64,000 nt of DNA from positions 14,160,295-14,224,294 of the forward strand of contig NC_092799.1 of the NCBI RefSeq assembly GCF_918797505.1. Direction: 5' to 3'. The notes under the pieces were generated by a model. It was not told the DNA's origin. It did no database searches and saw only the letters and a program-made list of their open reading frames with translations. The translations under genes were made by a program, and so were the position numbers. The DNA comes from Bemisia tabaci (taxonomy: Eukaryota; Arthropoda; Insecta; Hemiptera; Aleyrodidae). Of this stretch, positions 23,012 to 35,290 are shown piece by piece (positions within the stretch are counted from its first letter, which is position 1; each line of letters opens with the position of its first letter).

Positions 23012-23379
23012 CTTCGAACATCATCGACTTGATCAAGGAGGGAACGAGATTCAGTAGAATCAGTGGCGTGACGTGAATGTTCGATTTATCGGTATTTCTC
23101 CATTTGAAGGTATGGTAGAAAATCGATTTGCGAAAACCTTGTTTTTCAATCATTTTCCACTGATTAAAATGACAGATCAATCGATATATCGTAAACTTCG
23201 AACATCATCGACTTGATCAAGGAGGGGACTGGAATCAGTAGAATCAGTGGCGTGACGTGAATGTTCGATTTATCGGTATTTCTCCATTTGAAGCTATGGT
23301 AGAAAATCGATTTGCGAAAACCTTGTTTTTTAATCATTTTCCACTGGTTAAAATGACAGATCAATCGATATATCGTAAA
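23012..23379. repeat. 184-bp tandem duplication carrying hAT-type MITE sequence
   Basis: Units 23012-23195 and 23196-23379 both begin CTTCGAACATCATCGACTTG and include a CAGTGGCGTGACGTGAATG end and the TCAATCGATATATCGTAAA block. Only the second unit is followed by the intact right terminus. Confidence 0.8.
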
Positions 23380-23395
23380 GTACGTCACGCCACTG
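23245..23395. mobile_element. hAT-type MITE, 151 bp, complete
   Basis: CAGTGGCGTGACGTG ... CACGCCACTG with 8-bp flanks AGTAGAAT/AGCAGAAT (7 of 8 match). The left TIR of the copy-B counterpart is disrupted near 61190. Confidence 0.8.
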
Positions 23396-23800
23396 AGCAG
23401 AATGCTAGCACGCTTTGAGATTCGACTTGCATGTCGATGGCCAGTGTACGAAAGCGCGTGCATTCGTTTGCAACCCCGCAGTTTTCCTGTCATACCTTGT
23501 TCTTTCTTTGGAAAAGTGATTCTCGTAACCTCTTGAAAACCTCTTCTGAAACTTGTAACATTTTTTTCATTATTTGTAATATGTATTACATGTAAATATT
23601 TGTTCTTCAGGTTACCGATGAGAATTTTTAGCCGGAATCTCAAAATTCGATTTTCGACCAAACCTGACAAATATAACTGAAAATCAACTCAAAATTGCAC
23701 TCCCAAGGAATGAGGCCTTCCTTTGCCATTTTATTTTTCCTCATCAAACATTTTTTTCCTCTGAAAAAAAAACCGGAAAAATCATAGTGAAAAACTTACA

Positions 23801-24017
23801 CACGGAAAAAAAAGAGTTTGGGGTTGTCGGATGATGTGAGCATTTCCAATTAATTTTAGTATCACCCCAATAAATTGGGTTACCTGCTCAAATGCTGCAG
23901 TACTACCCCAACATGAGTTGCGGCACTACCACAGTTAATTGGAAATGCCCGTATCGTCCAACGCATGGGGGTGGTACCACAATTTTAGGGGATAGCCCCC
24001 AAAACTTTTTCCCCGTG
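23801..24017. mobile_element. MITE with CACGGAAAAA ends
   Basis: CACGGAAAAAAAAGAGTTTG left end, CAAAACTTTTTCCCCGTG right end. Subterminal arms CATTTCCAATTAA and TTAATTGGAAATG pair. ~217 bp; shared with copy B (61725-61951), which has a ~10-bp internal insertion. Confidence 0.75.
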
Positions 24018-24099
24018 TAATAATCAAAGATAAAAGAATGCGAGTTAACGGGTTAGCGTCATTTCCTAAATATCTCACGGCTCTTTAGAACCACCCCGA

Positions 24100-24500
24100 T
24101 CGCGCAACGCGGAAATTCTGGGGCGCGCTCGCCTCAGGGCTCCGTAAATCGAGGGTTGTGGGGGGAGGGGGGTGCGGTTAGGGATGCACGCACGCGAGCG
24201 TGGGGGCGGATGGAGTGAACGATCCCGTTGATTTGAGAATTGAGAGCGGGCCTGCCCAGCTGGAAAAAATGCGATCGCTGTCGAAGTTGGTACTAGTGGG
24301 TTTTATTATTTATGCCCCCTGCCCCCCCACCCCCTACCCCCTTCACCGCCGCGGCGCATCATCCTTTTCTCCCCGAGCATCCTGCTTTGCCCGACAATTA
24401 TCCGATATCATTTCTCGGTCTCGACGTGCAACGGGTGGAACGAGGCTTGTTGCGCCCGCACGTATTGTCCTCGAGCAACGCCGTAAATAAACGAGGCGTA
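24100..24500. other. GC-rich CpG block, no gene recognised
   Basis: G/C-rich with CCCC and GGGG runs. The open frame at 24200-24490 changes frame in copy B because of a short deletion near 24425, so coding is unlikely. Confidence 0.4.
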
Positions 24501-25052
24501 AATTTCCATTTAAGCTTTTAGCTTAAAATCAATAAATAAACAAGCGGTTTCGACACAAAAAATTGAAGTACGCGCCGATATTGAGGTCTGAATTCGATGG
24601 GAGTACATCGATTTTGGAACTAGGCAGAAAAATAATAGATAACTCGATGGCAAAGATGGGTAGTTTCGGAGGTGACAAGATAGCATACTCAGTCGGTCTC
24701 GCCGACCTGGATTTTTTAGTTTTGAAAATGTGATTGAAGATTCGAATTTTACGTCAAAAACTACCCTCATATTAATTTACGTTTTAATAACGTTTAGCAT
24801 GATTTTTGACTTCATTATCGAAAAAAAGTGTCTTGATTCAAACAGAAATATGCTCAAACTTACCCCCCCCCCAGAAGAATTACTTTTGAATCAATAAAGA
24901 AAGTAATGCTTGTTCAAAGCAGAAAATATACTTATATAAAAAGTAAAGTCACTTACTTTATTCCAGATTCCTAATAAAATCTTCTTGTTGGTATACTCAA
25001 GAATGTTTCTGCCTCAATCTAGTCATTTTTTTCTCTAATTAAATTCAAAAAA

Positions 25053-25450
25053 TATGCTAAACGTTGTTAAATATGGATGCTTGGACTTCGTGAGTTTTCG
25101 GACTAACGATCTCTTTTTGTGCCGTGGTATTTTGATTTCTTTTCCGAGAAAAGCTCCGTTGTCTTAATATATTGTCATTCTTAATATATTGGAGCGCCTT
25201 CAATTTCGTATGACACTGTGCAACACTTCCGTTGTGAAATAGTTGCTTAAGGAGCCGTGGCACGCTGCGGCGCAGCGACCGGCCGGCCAGCGCCTACAAA
25301 CCTAAGGGAATACTTCAAGCAATGCGCAATGCGTGAAGTAACCCTGTTAGGTTTGTAGGCGCCAGTGCGCGTTGTGGTAGGCTCTGATATTTAAACTCGC
25401 GGAGTCAGCGTTTTTCAACTCATGATTTTGAAATGTTCACACCCTTCTTA
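25053..25450. repeat. Dispersed repeat enclosing a 70-nt hairpin (second member)
   Basis: Same block order as 16369-16790, with hairpin arms at 25291-25361 (CGCCTACAAACCTAAGG ... TTAGGTTTGTAGGCG) and the flanking GCGGAGTCAGCG and AACTCATGATTTTGAAATG. Confidence 0.7.
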
Positions 25451-26074
25451 TGGACTATTCTCATTTGAATTGAAGGGTTTAAAAATATGGATTAGAGGAA
25501 AATATAATTTATGTTTCGTAAGTATGAAGGTGGTTCGATTTTAATGATTTTCGAAGTACTTTAATTTTTTTTCATTTATATTTTGCGCTTTTATTGTGCT
25601 GCAGAGTGGTGTACGCGTAACCAAATGCTCAAAATTAGAAGATTTGACTCTAAAGATTCGACGTTCAAATGGGTTAAAACCAAAGATTGCATGCGTCTAG
25701 GTTTTTTCCCCTCTTTTATTCATGTTTGTATAGTTCCTTTCAACACAACTGCGGCTCATTGAAATTAATGTCGATGATGTCGCTTTTAAAAGGTTTTAAA
25801 GATATTTGCCTCGTTTTAAAAATGTAATTTTTTTTAAAATCTAGTAATATTTTCATTTAACAAAAAAAGAAAAAAAAGTATTTTTAAGGTATATTTCATA
25901 TCGAAACTTTTAAGGATATAAATAAAACTAAATATTCACCATGACAGTCTGAAAAGATGAATCAAAGGAAGAAAGTAACATTTCATTTAATACACAATTT
26001 ACCATAACAACACCTCCTTCTCTCTCAATTTTTTCATTTTGATATGGTCAATATAATTTTATATACGTACTAAA

Positions 26075-27144
26075 ATATAACGCCTGGACCAAGTCACTGT
26101 TGATTATTTTACGTAACGGTGGGATTTTAGGTGGACGTAAACTACTGGACAAACCAGGTGCGCGAATAATCAATCGTTGACAAAATGTCCTGAAACCCAC
26201 GTTAGAGTGCCTTCATTTCCACCCGATACTGTGCAATACTTCTGAGGCAGAATAGTTGCTCAGAGCGCCTAGCCTTTCACGTATCGCTTCGACTTAATGG
26301 CAGACGATCACGATTTTCACTGAAACTGCGTTCTGAATTGTGCACAGTTGCACATTCTCCCATCACTGACTGGGTGGTAATATACATGCATGCCTTAATT
26401 TGCAACGTTGAAAGTTTTCAACTTCCTGTTTTATGTGGGTAGCCCGTTATAACTTTTAATTTTTCACTCAAGTCTAAGCGTACGCTCTTGATAAGAAGGT
26501 AAAAAGAAGTGTGGGTAGAATCCTTCGTGCAAACAAAAGCGAATTGAAAGTAGCCGAGGATCAAAATGGTTGAAAGTTTTGCGTAATTAGAGCAAAACTG
26601 CATAACTATTTCCAGTAAGATAGATTCACCATCAAATTTGGAATTTTATCGTGAAATCAATCTCTCTTTGACGTATTTATCTCACAATGACTTTTACGAT
26701 AAAAATCCTTTTTAAAAATCAGTGCGACTTATTACTTATTCATATTGTTGGATTCAATAGTGCAACAATGCAATGTAGATTTGCCATGATCCAAGGACTT
26801 TTCGAATAATTAGATTTTGTGAAGTCATTTGATTGGGAATACTGTAAGTGTAAGGGTGTGCTAATTCTTGACACCATGAGGAATTATTCCCGCGGCGACT
26901 AAAAGTAATTGATGAACAGAAATGGGAGCTCCTTTGATATTTCCACTCCATTGACTACCGTTCACTTCATTAATCTGCAGTGTTCTTTGAAGAATGAAAG
27001 TGAAAGCTCCTGAGATTTTCTGTTCAACCAGTTCGAGGGGAATATGCCCGAAACACAGTTGCTGTTTCAAAAAAGTTGAGTTATTATTTCTTGTATAAGT
27101 TCTTGTTGTCCATCAAATACTGATTTGTGATAAACAGCCTTTAA
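26075..27144. other. No gene recognised
   Basis: AT-rich. A short piece of the dispersed repeat is at 26211-26271 (GATACTGTGCAATACTTCTG, AATAGTTGCTCAGAGCGCC). Otherwise short frames only. Confidence 0.45.
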
Positions 27145-27382
27145 GGGCTCGGAGGACAAGGCGCGTAAGTTCAGTTTTTGAAAAAAATTAAGATATTAAT
27201 GATTTCAAGTAAATCTAGTCTTAACACATATTCTGTGCAAAATTCGCTCCCAAATTCCAATTTTTAAGCATTAAAAAGTCAACTTGAACTTTCTTCCATT
27301 AGGATCTATGTAATTATGAAATTTATAACACAGATCTCGAAATAGCAAAAACTGCACGTTTGCGCCTTGTCCTCTAAGCCCC
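27145..27382. mobile_element. MITE with GGGCTCGGAGGACAAGG ends
   Basis: Left end GGGCTCGGAGGACAAGGCGC with CAGTTTTTG; right end CAAAAACTGCACG, GCGCCTTGTCCTCTAAGCCC. Second member of the family at 7711-7980. Confidence 0.75.
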
Positions 27383-27555
27383 TCATTTCTCATCAGGGAT
27401 CCAGTCTCAAGGCGGATGAAACCATGGTTTGCTTTATCGGCTTGTATGAGGCCATTTACCTTTTTTCAGAGAGTCATATTTCCGTTAATATCGACTGGAA
27501 GAAATTGGACAGTCCTGCTACTACAGCCCCCGTCAGTGATCGAGTAATGCCAGCC

Positions 27556-27675
27556 TTCCTCTCCTCTCCTCTCCTCTCCTCTCCTCTCCTCTCCTCTCCT
27601 CTCCTCTCCTCTCCTCTCCTCTCCTCTCTTCTCCTCTCCTCTCCTCTCCACTCTTCTCCTCTCCTCTCCTCTCCT
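27556..27675. repeat. (TCTCC)n microsatellite, ~120 bp
   Basis: About 24 near-perfect CTCCT pentamers with a few substitutions toward the right end. This makes all frames artificially open on both strands. Confidence 0.95.
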
Positions 27676-29359
27676 CGAGAATCAAAACGTACTTTTCCGA
27701 CACACGCACAACTAACTGACTGATGGTATCATCGTTGTTCCCCCATAATATCTATCTTGGACAGCGTGTCCTAGCTTCCCCACATCAAAAGGCCTTCATG
27801 CTTCATCGACGTAATAGTCCAAGAGACAGCACCGAATTATCTAACCGGAGAGTATAAGAATTTTCACATACATTCTTAGATCGGGACACTCGAGTGTAGC
27901 AAGGATCGGGCAGTCTGGCTGGTCATAGCCGCTGGGTCCAAAATTTGAGACCCATCAAATTTCCGAAAAATTGCGTAAAATTTAACCGGAAAGTATTATA
28001 GTTGATTTTAGTCTCATTTTGTAGGGGTGACTTCCCTGAGTAGATATTACCTTGCCAGACCGTCGAACTCCGCTGGGAAAGGGTTGGCAGACCGCCCGAA
28101 AGTAGCTAAAATCGACCTTTTCTGCCTCATTTGAATGCACAATAGTCCATAGCCAACCTATCCCAAAATAGGGGTTTACCTTCCACATTCTGGAAAAAAA
28201 TCTCTAGCATATGTATCCTATGTGTTTTTTAGTGCTAAGTTCGAATCTGAACTTTGCTACCTTCGATTTTTGCCGCTAAAGCCGCCATCTTGAAAAGACG
28301 TTGCCAAGTCTCATTTTTGTCCAAGAATCGGTAATAACTCGTTCCCTGTGCGTCGGACGACAAATAAAGTTCTGCAAAGCGAAAGTACGTTAAATTTTGA
28401 TTTTGAAACATGCATCAAAGTTTTGATACAATGCATGTACCGTCCACCAGAGCGCGCTGAAAACCGCGGAAATTTGAAAAAATTGTCATTTTTGTCGTTT
28501 TTCCTGAACACCATTTTTTCTGGGCGATTTTTCGGCGAAAATGATCGTGGAAAAGTGAAGTCAGCGAAAAATGCTACAAGAAAGACTCTCAATTTTTGGA
28601 CTAATGACTGTTTTTACAGAAGTTAGGAGCGCTTGAAGTCGAAGACACCAACGGCCGAAATCGGCGTCAACGCTGGATCACGGTTCTGTCATATTATAAG
28701 GATTGTACTTAATATGGTTTCATGACGTATCATTTTAGCTTTGAGGCATTGAATCTCGCTGTGAACATTACATTTAGAGGTTTTAATTCACCCAGTATGG
28801 CATCCCTTTCTAGATCCCTGCTCTGTCCCTATTCCCGCAGGTCTCGCAAAATTATGATGGGGCACTTTCCTTTCAGGGTCTAAATGTTTTCGATCCCGGG
28901 GGAAAAGAGTTGAAGTCGCCTAACCATCATTTCAGCATTATTATTAAGAATGTTAAGTTTTAGTCAAATCAAATCTGGAAATATTTCCTTCATGGGAGTA
29001 GCATATCCGATCTTTACAAAAAAATTCAACACATGGTCAGCTGCGCACGCTTGAAGTTATCAGAATAATTGAACCTGGCACTCTTCTCAGCATGTTGGAA
29101 GCTGAATGAAATGATTAAAATCTCGGCATTTTGGCTTGGGCTCTCCAAGCTTGAGCTTCGGGTTCCAAAGCTGGCAGGGACGCAGAAATTTTTAATATTG
29201 GAGTTGGTAGGGAGGAGTATGTCCCCGAAACAGGGTTATCATCGACGTCTTTAAAATCAATTTGTACGGCTTCTGAATCGTCGAATTCTGCTACTTCCTC
29301 TTTGAGTGAGAAATCCTCCTGCATGGATTTTTCCATACATTTCCGCACAAAACTGTGCA

Positions 29360-29387
29360 CCCTTAAGTGTACACGTGTGCAGCTTTT
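29360..29387. other. Central spacer of the giant palindrome
   Basis: 28 nt between AACTGTGCA and TGCACAG. It holds a small inner palindrome, GTGTACAC. Confidence 0.85.
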
Positions 29388-30644
29388 GCACAGTTTTGTG
29401 CGGAAATGTATGGAAAAATCCATGCAGGAGGATTTCTCACTCAAAGAGGAAGTAGCAGAATTCGACGATTCAGAAGCCGTACAAATTGATTTTAAAGACG
29501 TCGATGATAACCCTGTTTCGGGGACATACTCCTCCCTACCAACTCCAATATTAAAAATTTCTGCGTCCCTGCCAGCTTTGGAACCCGAAGCTCAAGCTTG
29601 GAGAGCCCAAGCCAAAATGCCGAGATTTTAATCATTTCATTCAGCTTCCAACATGCTGAGAAGAGTGCCAGGTTCAATTATTCTGATAACTTCAAGCGTG
29701 CGCAGCTGACCATGTGTTGAATTTTTTTGTAAAGATCGGATATGCTACTCCCATGAAGGAAATATTTCCAGATTTGATTTGACTAAAACTTAACATTCTT
29801 AATAATAATGCTGAAATGATGGTTAGGCGACTTCAACTCTTTTCCCCCCGGGATCGAAAACATTTAGACCCTGAAAGGAAAGTGCCCCATCATAATTTTG
29901 CGAGACCTGCGGGAATAGGGACAGAGCAGGGATCTAGAAAGGGATGCCATACTGGGTGAATTGAAACCTCTAACTGTAATGTTCACAGCGAGATTCAATG
30001 CCTCAAAGCTAAAATAATACGTCATGAAACCATATTAAGTACAATCCTTATAATATGACAGAACCGTGATCCAGCGTTGACGCCGATTTCGGCCGTTGGT
30101 GTCTTCGACTTCAAGCGCTCCTAACTTCTGTAAAAACAGTCATTAGTCCAAAAATTGAGAGTCTTTCTTGTAGCATTTTTCGCTGACTTCACTTTTCCAC
30201 GATCATTTTCGCCGAAAAATCGCCCAGAAAAAATGGTGTTCAGGAAAAACGACAAAAATGACAATTTTTTCAAATTTCCGCGGTTTTCAGCGCGCTCTGG
30301 TGGACGGTACATGCATTGTATCAAAACTTTGATGCATGTTTCAAAATCAAAATTTAACGTACTTTCGCTTTGCAGAACTTTATTTGTCGTCCGACGCACA
30401 GGGAACGAGTTATTACCGATTCTTGGACAAAAATGAGATTTGGCAACGTCTTTTCAAGATGGCGGCTTTAGCGGCAAAAATCGAAGGTAGCAAAGTTCAG
30501 ATTCGAACTTAGCGCTAAAAAACACATAGGATACATATGCTAGAGATTTTTTTCCAGAATGTGGAAGGTAAACCCCTATTTTGGGATAGGTTGGCTATGG
30601 ACTATTGTGCATTCAAATGAGGCAGAAAAGGTCGATTTTAGCTA

Positions 30645-30928
30645 CTTTCGGGCGGTCTGGCAACCCTTTCCCAGCGGAGTTCGACGGTCTGGCAAGGTAA
30701 TATCTACTCAGGGAAGTCACCCCTACAAAATGAGACTAAAATCAACTATAATACTTTCCGGTTAAAATTTGCGCAATTTTTCGGAACTTTCGGGCGGTCT
30801 GGCAACCTTTTCCCAGCGGAGTTCGACGGTCTGGCAAGGTGATATCTAATCAGGGAAGTCACCCCTACTGTATGAGACTAAAATCAACTATAATACTTTC
30901 CGGTTAAATTTTACGCAATTTTTCGGAA
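30645..30928. repeat. 142-bp tandem duplication in the right arm only
   Basis: Units 30645-30786 and 30787-30928 both start CTTTCGGGCGGTCTGGCAAC. The left arm has a single copy, which shifts the outer ends by 142 bp relative to the inner symmetry axis. Confidence 0.9.
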
Positions 30929-31169
30929 ATTTGATGGGTCTCAAATTTTGAACCCAGCGGCTATGACCAGCCAGACTGCCCGATCCTTGCTACACTCGAG
31001 TGTCCCGATCTAAGAATGTATGTGAAAATTCTTATACTCTCCGGTTAGATAATTCGGTGCTGGCTCTCGGTCTATAATTGATTAAACGGTCACAAAAAGA
31101 GTCGCTTTGATCTACACCACGTAGTGGTTTCTTCTCGTATCCAAGTTTAGGTAGGTTGTCAATAGACGG

Positions 31170-31412
31170 TGCTGAGTAGAAAGGAACCAAATCACATCAA
31201 CCATTGCTAAATTTCACCAGAGGGTTAATTTTTTTACAGGCGAACCATTTTACGGATTTTTTTTGAAAATTTCAGGGAATATGCGTTACGTTATAGAGAA
31301 AATTCCCTTAAAATTTCAAAGGAATTTACACTACCGTTCTTCCGTTAAAAATGAGTCATGTAATAAAATTTAGAAATGTTTGATGTGACTTGATCCCTTT
31401 CTCTTTAATTCG
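31170..31412. mobile_element. MITE related to the GGAACC group, diverged
   Basis: Left arm AAAGGAACCAAATCACATCA; right arm TGATGTGACTTGATCCCTTT. The words between resemble the element at 18245-18500 (AAAATTTCAAAGGAAT, CATTGCTAAATTT). Ends approximate. Confidence 0.6.
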
Positions 31413-34145
31413 AAACTTTTGTTCTTGCATCCCTTGCGGTCAAATGTAAGTAGTGGTTTTCGATAGGCGTCGACATTCTTGCCACCAAATTTGGTCATTT
31501 TGAGTGTGGCATTTAATTGGTCGGAATTTTCGGACGGAGATGAATCCAGTATACTTCTACACGTTGGGCCTTGTAGCGCCCAGGGAGCTTAAGACCTCTG
31601 TTAGTATCACAAAATTGGATCGGGAAGTAAGGTTCGAGAAATGAAAGGCAGCTCGGCACCGCTGGACCAAGGAACGAGGATGTTATGGCACGTAACAGCC
31701 ACTCCAACGCTGTCAAGCAAATCGATTTTAATGAGCTCATCCAGTTTTTCTCGGGAAAGAGCTCCCAGGTTAAGTAACTGCCAAGCAATCTAACACACAT
31801 TACGGCTAAGCAATCCTATGTCAGTGAAACCGCTAGTTGTCGCCAAAGACGCAAAGTTTTCGACCTTAAGATTCCTCCTCATTTCATGCAAAATAATACG
31901 CTGTCACTGAAAAATCGAACTTAATGTACCGTCAAACATATTTATTCTTGAATCAAAAATGAGATTGCTCGAATCAAACGGGTTTCTGTTGAATGTAAGG
32001 AAACTTTCTTCGTATTTCAGGACAGATTTCTTCTTAGCAGCAAATCAAAGCATGTTTCTGCTTCAGACAAGTCACTCCTTTCCTAATATAACTATCACTG
32101 CATACTACAAGGTGCTCTTTTGACAGGGGCCAAACATGAATGCGTGAGTAAATATTCTGTAAAAAAGAAAAACAAACTATGTGACCTAAAATAATCGTTG
32201 TTGTTCATGCCATTAAAATAATTAAACAAATTAAGAAATTCTCTATCGCCACCATTCAATACTCAGAGAAAAAAAAATAAAAAAGACATAGATGCGACTC
32301 AACACAAGGTACAACATTAAAATACAATCATAGATGAAAGTTACATACTTTCTCTTATCATAGATCAATCACCCATCGCGTCTTCATTCAGTTTCACTAT
32401 TTTTTCTTTTAAAGATAGTAATTTTTCGTACTTTTTAATTAAGATTAATTTCCTCTCATTTTCCTTTAGTTAAATAATTCTCGCTTCATTCGCATTCATT
32501 TAGATTTCTCTTGAATTTTGTTTCGCGGAGCATGAGTTCCCTTGGCTTAAAATGGGCATGTAATGATGGGAAAAGTGCTGTGCTGTTCGTCTTGATAACC
32601 CATTATTCCTTTCTTTCTTTAACTCGAAGGAATTTATCCTGAGATGGTGATTTTTTCTAGAGTCCATGCCCTGATTTTAGAAAAGAATAGGAATATTTTC
32701 TAGGAAAACACATCTCTTGGTGTATTTCTCTTGTATCCGTCGTTTGTCCGTTCAAGCTTTTGGCAACAACTGGTACTGGTCAAGTGATTTTTTGCCACAC
32801 TATCAATCTACTATCCACCTTTCTTGCCTTTCCGCCTTGAACTCTTCCACCCGTATCATGATTTTCAGACCGTTGTTGTAACCTGTGTCTCCCTTTAATG
32901 TCCGTCGCTCTCCACTTATCGGAGATCACGAAATAGAAATGTAATGTCTCGTCGTGGGATGAACAGCAAATAGCTTTTTCTAAAATTGCCTCGAGTCTCG
33001 TGCGAAGACGGCTGAACGACCATCAGAATATCACAAGACATGGTCCCTTTTTATCGGGTACGCTCTACCTCTGTCCGTTGGCTATACCGTTTGGTGCTTG
33101 TTTTGTTCATTCTTTGGAAGGAAGTCTTGGATCATTTTATCATATATCAAAATTATGCCAGTTGTTATTTTCAAACGAGTCATAGAGTGCATTCCAAACA
33201 TATGTCCGTATATTTTAACAATTTAGAATTTGATGGAACCTGCAAACAGCTCAGCGCATACAATACGTAACTTAGAAAAAAAGACTAAAACTCGCAATTT
33301 TTAAAGGTTCGAAAGTCATGCGTCCAATTATTCAATAAAAAGATGTGAAAAATCAAAGTTCAGAAAAAGAGGGAATTGGAGAGTTAGGGGATGAGAAAAA
33401 GCTGAGAGAAAGACGTTACTTCTTAGGTAAAAGATACTATCTGATATTTTTTCTTCGGTATTTTTATTATTTTTTTTTTCATGATAAATATACTATCATT
33501 TAGAATTTTAAGCTTTTGTGCTATTAATGATGCTGCACAAGGATTAAAATGAAACCAACCATTTAAATGCATGTAAAATTTACAGTTTTCCACGCTAAAT
33601 AATGTATTCTGATCCAAATATAGGTTATCAATCAGTTAATTGATTATCGACATTGATGGAGACATACTCAAGTTTAATTTAAATACATTATTAGATAATT
33701 AATTAGTCGGTGCTAACATGTGTCGTAACATGCAAGGGAATTTATGCATGGAAGAGGAGGGATAAATCACATTACCAATTTAATCTCTGAATGTTTCGAG
33801 CATGGAGAGAGAATTCAATTCATTACAACCTTTTCACCTGTGCATCCATAATACGCAATTCACACTCATAACATAATTGCCCTCTATTTTGACCGCTGAC
33901 TGGTTTAGGTTGTCAGATTTTGGGGAAAATGCACTTATTTTAAGGTTAGTGCATATTAAATGACATTTAATTATGATAATACTCATTATTTGGCTACCCC
34001 TGAAAATCCCAATCCGGGTCGAATCGACCCGATTATCTCCTCTGAGGGAATTATGCTGCCGCGTGCCTACGAGCTTTTTAGATCTACAAATGCATCCTAA
34101 AAAGAATCATACATCAAATTTAAAAAAAAGAAGGACAAAATCGAG
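31413..34145. other. No gene recognised
   Basis: AT-rich, only short frames (up to 95 codons). No inverted repeats or family members recognised. Confidence 0.45.
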
Positions 34146-34274
34146 TGTCAACACAGCCGAAGATAGGAGAGACGTGTTCGAGCCTCGTTTTTTAAAAATC
34201 TTTCTCTCCTGAATCTGAGTTACACCTCATTGACAGCATAGAGTGGAGCATTGCGAGTTCAGGCCTCGCACCTA

Positions 34275-34350
34275 AGCGCCTTCAATTTCACAGACGCAAC
34301 ACGGACATCCATCAAGTACGAATAGTTGTATCTCTGCGCCGTTATCAACG
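34275..34350. repeat. GCGCC/GTTGTATC dispersed repeat
   Basis: GCGCCTTCAATTTCACAGAC, CAACACGGACATCCATCAAG, GAATAGTTGTATC and GCGCCGTTATCAACGCG: the best-preserved copy of this module in the window. Confidence 0.65.
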
Positions 34351-34989
34351 CGCTTCCTTTCCCATGTATGATCTATCTCCATATTGTGTTGGTTTCGTTT
34401 GTCTTATTTGTAGTGGTGCCCCAAGGGCTACGTGAGCAACACAACCGAAGAGAGGAGAGACGTAACACTGTCATTAAAATTGTCAGATCAGCAAAACTGC
34501 AACCTCAAAATTGCTTAAAAATGTGTTGAAGTTATTTTTGAGACATATTCCGTTTAAGTAGGTGGAGGGGGATGGGAGTTTCGTTTAAATGTGGGATTTG
34601 GTTAGTAACAATTATTACATGCCCTATCACAGTTATTATTTCAATATTGTTTTTTTTTATTAATAATAATTTTAGGAAATCATAATACTTCATATTTTAT
34701 AATTTTATTAATGACAGAAAAAATTATTGGGTTATCTTTAATAATCAACATAATTCAAACACATGGCAATGATTTTTTAGAATCATCAAAGCTGAAAACA
34801 TTTAATGATATTTTAAAATCATCTAATTGGTTTGCAGCGAGGCTTTGCAGAAAATTTCTAAGAAAAAATTTATGTGCTTTGGAAATCATTAAATTTGACA
34901 CGGAACTACCTCAATATTTACAAAAACACATTATATTTTCCTTCAATACATTTTCCCCTTATCAATTTCAATGAGAATATTCCATACAG

Positions 34990-35290
34990 ACTGCACAAAC
35001 ATTTCAAAATCATGAGTTGAAAAACGCCGACTCCGCGAGTTTAAATATTTTTTAAATTTATTTAAAATTTAGAGGCTAACACAGATCGGAGCGGTGTGCT
35101 GCGCTGCCGCCTACAAACCTAAGAGGATACACCACGCATTGCGCAGTGCTTGAAGTATCCCCTTAGGTTTGTAGGCGCTGGCCGGCCGGCCGCCGCGCCG
35201 CAGCGTGGCACGCCGTCTCAAGCAACTATTTCACACCAGAGGTGTTGCATAATGTCAGACAAAATTAAAGGCGCTCCATTATATTAAGAA
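34990..35290. repeat. Dispersed repeat enclosing a 70-nt hairpin (inverted member)
   Basis: Inverted block order relative to 16369 and 25053: TTTCAAAATCATGAGTTGAA, CGACTCCGCGAG, hairpin 35108-35177, AGCAACTATTTCACACC, AAAGGCGCTCC. Substitutions differ from the other members, so this is an independent insertion. Confidence 0.7.

Larger units (their letters stand above)
10335..26074. repeat. Copy A of large duplicated block (15.7 kb)
   Basis: Matches 43393-64000 in the same orientation. Coordinate pairs: 10335/43393, 12345/45403, 14452/47525, 19656/52742, 19671/55697, 21766/59734, 26074/64000. Sequence is near-identical by eye (scattered substitutions and small indels). Copy A lacks the three larger insertions of copy B and keeps empty target sites for two of them. 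The left limit is set by the N gap beside copy B and the right limit by the window end, so the true duplication may be longer. Confidence 0.95.
27827..31062. mobile_element. Giant foldback element, ~3.24 kb near-perfect palindrome
   Basis: The arms begin CAGCACCGAATTATCTAACC at 27827 and end with the complement at 31062, meeting at a 28-nt spacer (29360-29387). Short frames appear as exact mirror pairs on opposite strands (for example 28311-28592 and 30155-30436), differing at very few positions, so the arms are almost identical and young. Weaker pairing continues about 15 bp beyond both ends. No target duplication is evident and no transposase is recognised. A 109-codon frame crosses the centre on both strands; half of it is the antisense of the other half, so I do not treat it as a gene. 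Confidence 0.9.

Noticed and set aside
24200..24490. 96-codon frame in a GC-rich block
   Set aside because: A small deletion in copy B changes the frame. The openness is explained by base composition.
27367..27723. Serine/leucine-rich frame
   Set aside because: It is created by the (TCTCC)n microsatellite.
29115..29631. 109-codon frames across the palindrome centre on both strands
   Set aside because: The N-terminal half is the antisense of the C-terminal half, a by-product of the inverted repeat. No homology recognised.
27827..31062. Palindrome as a library or missed-adapter artefact
   Set aside because: Arms carry differences, one arm has a private 142-bp duplication, and the flanks are not palindromic. 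Still worth read-level confirmation.
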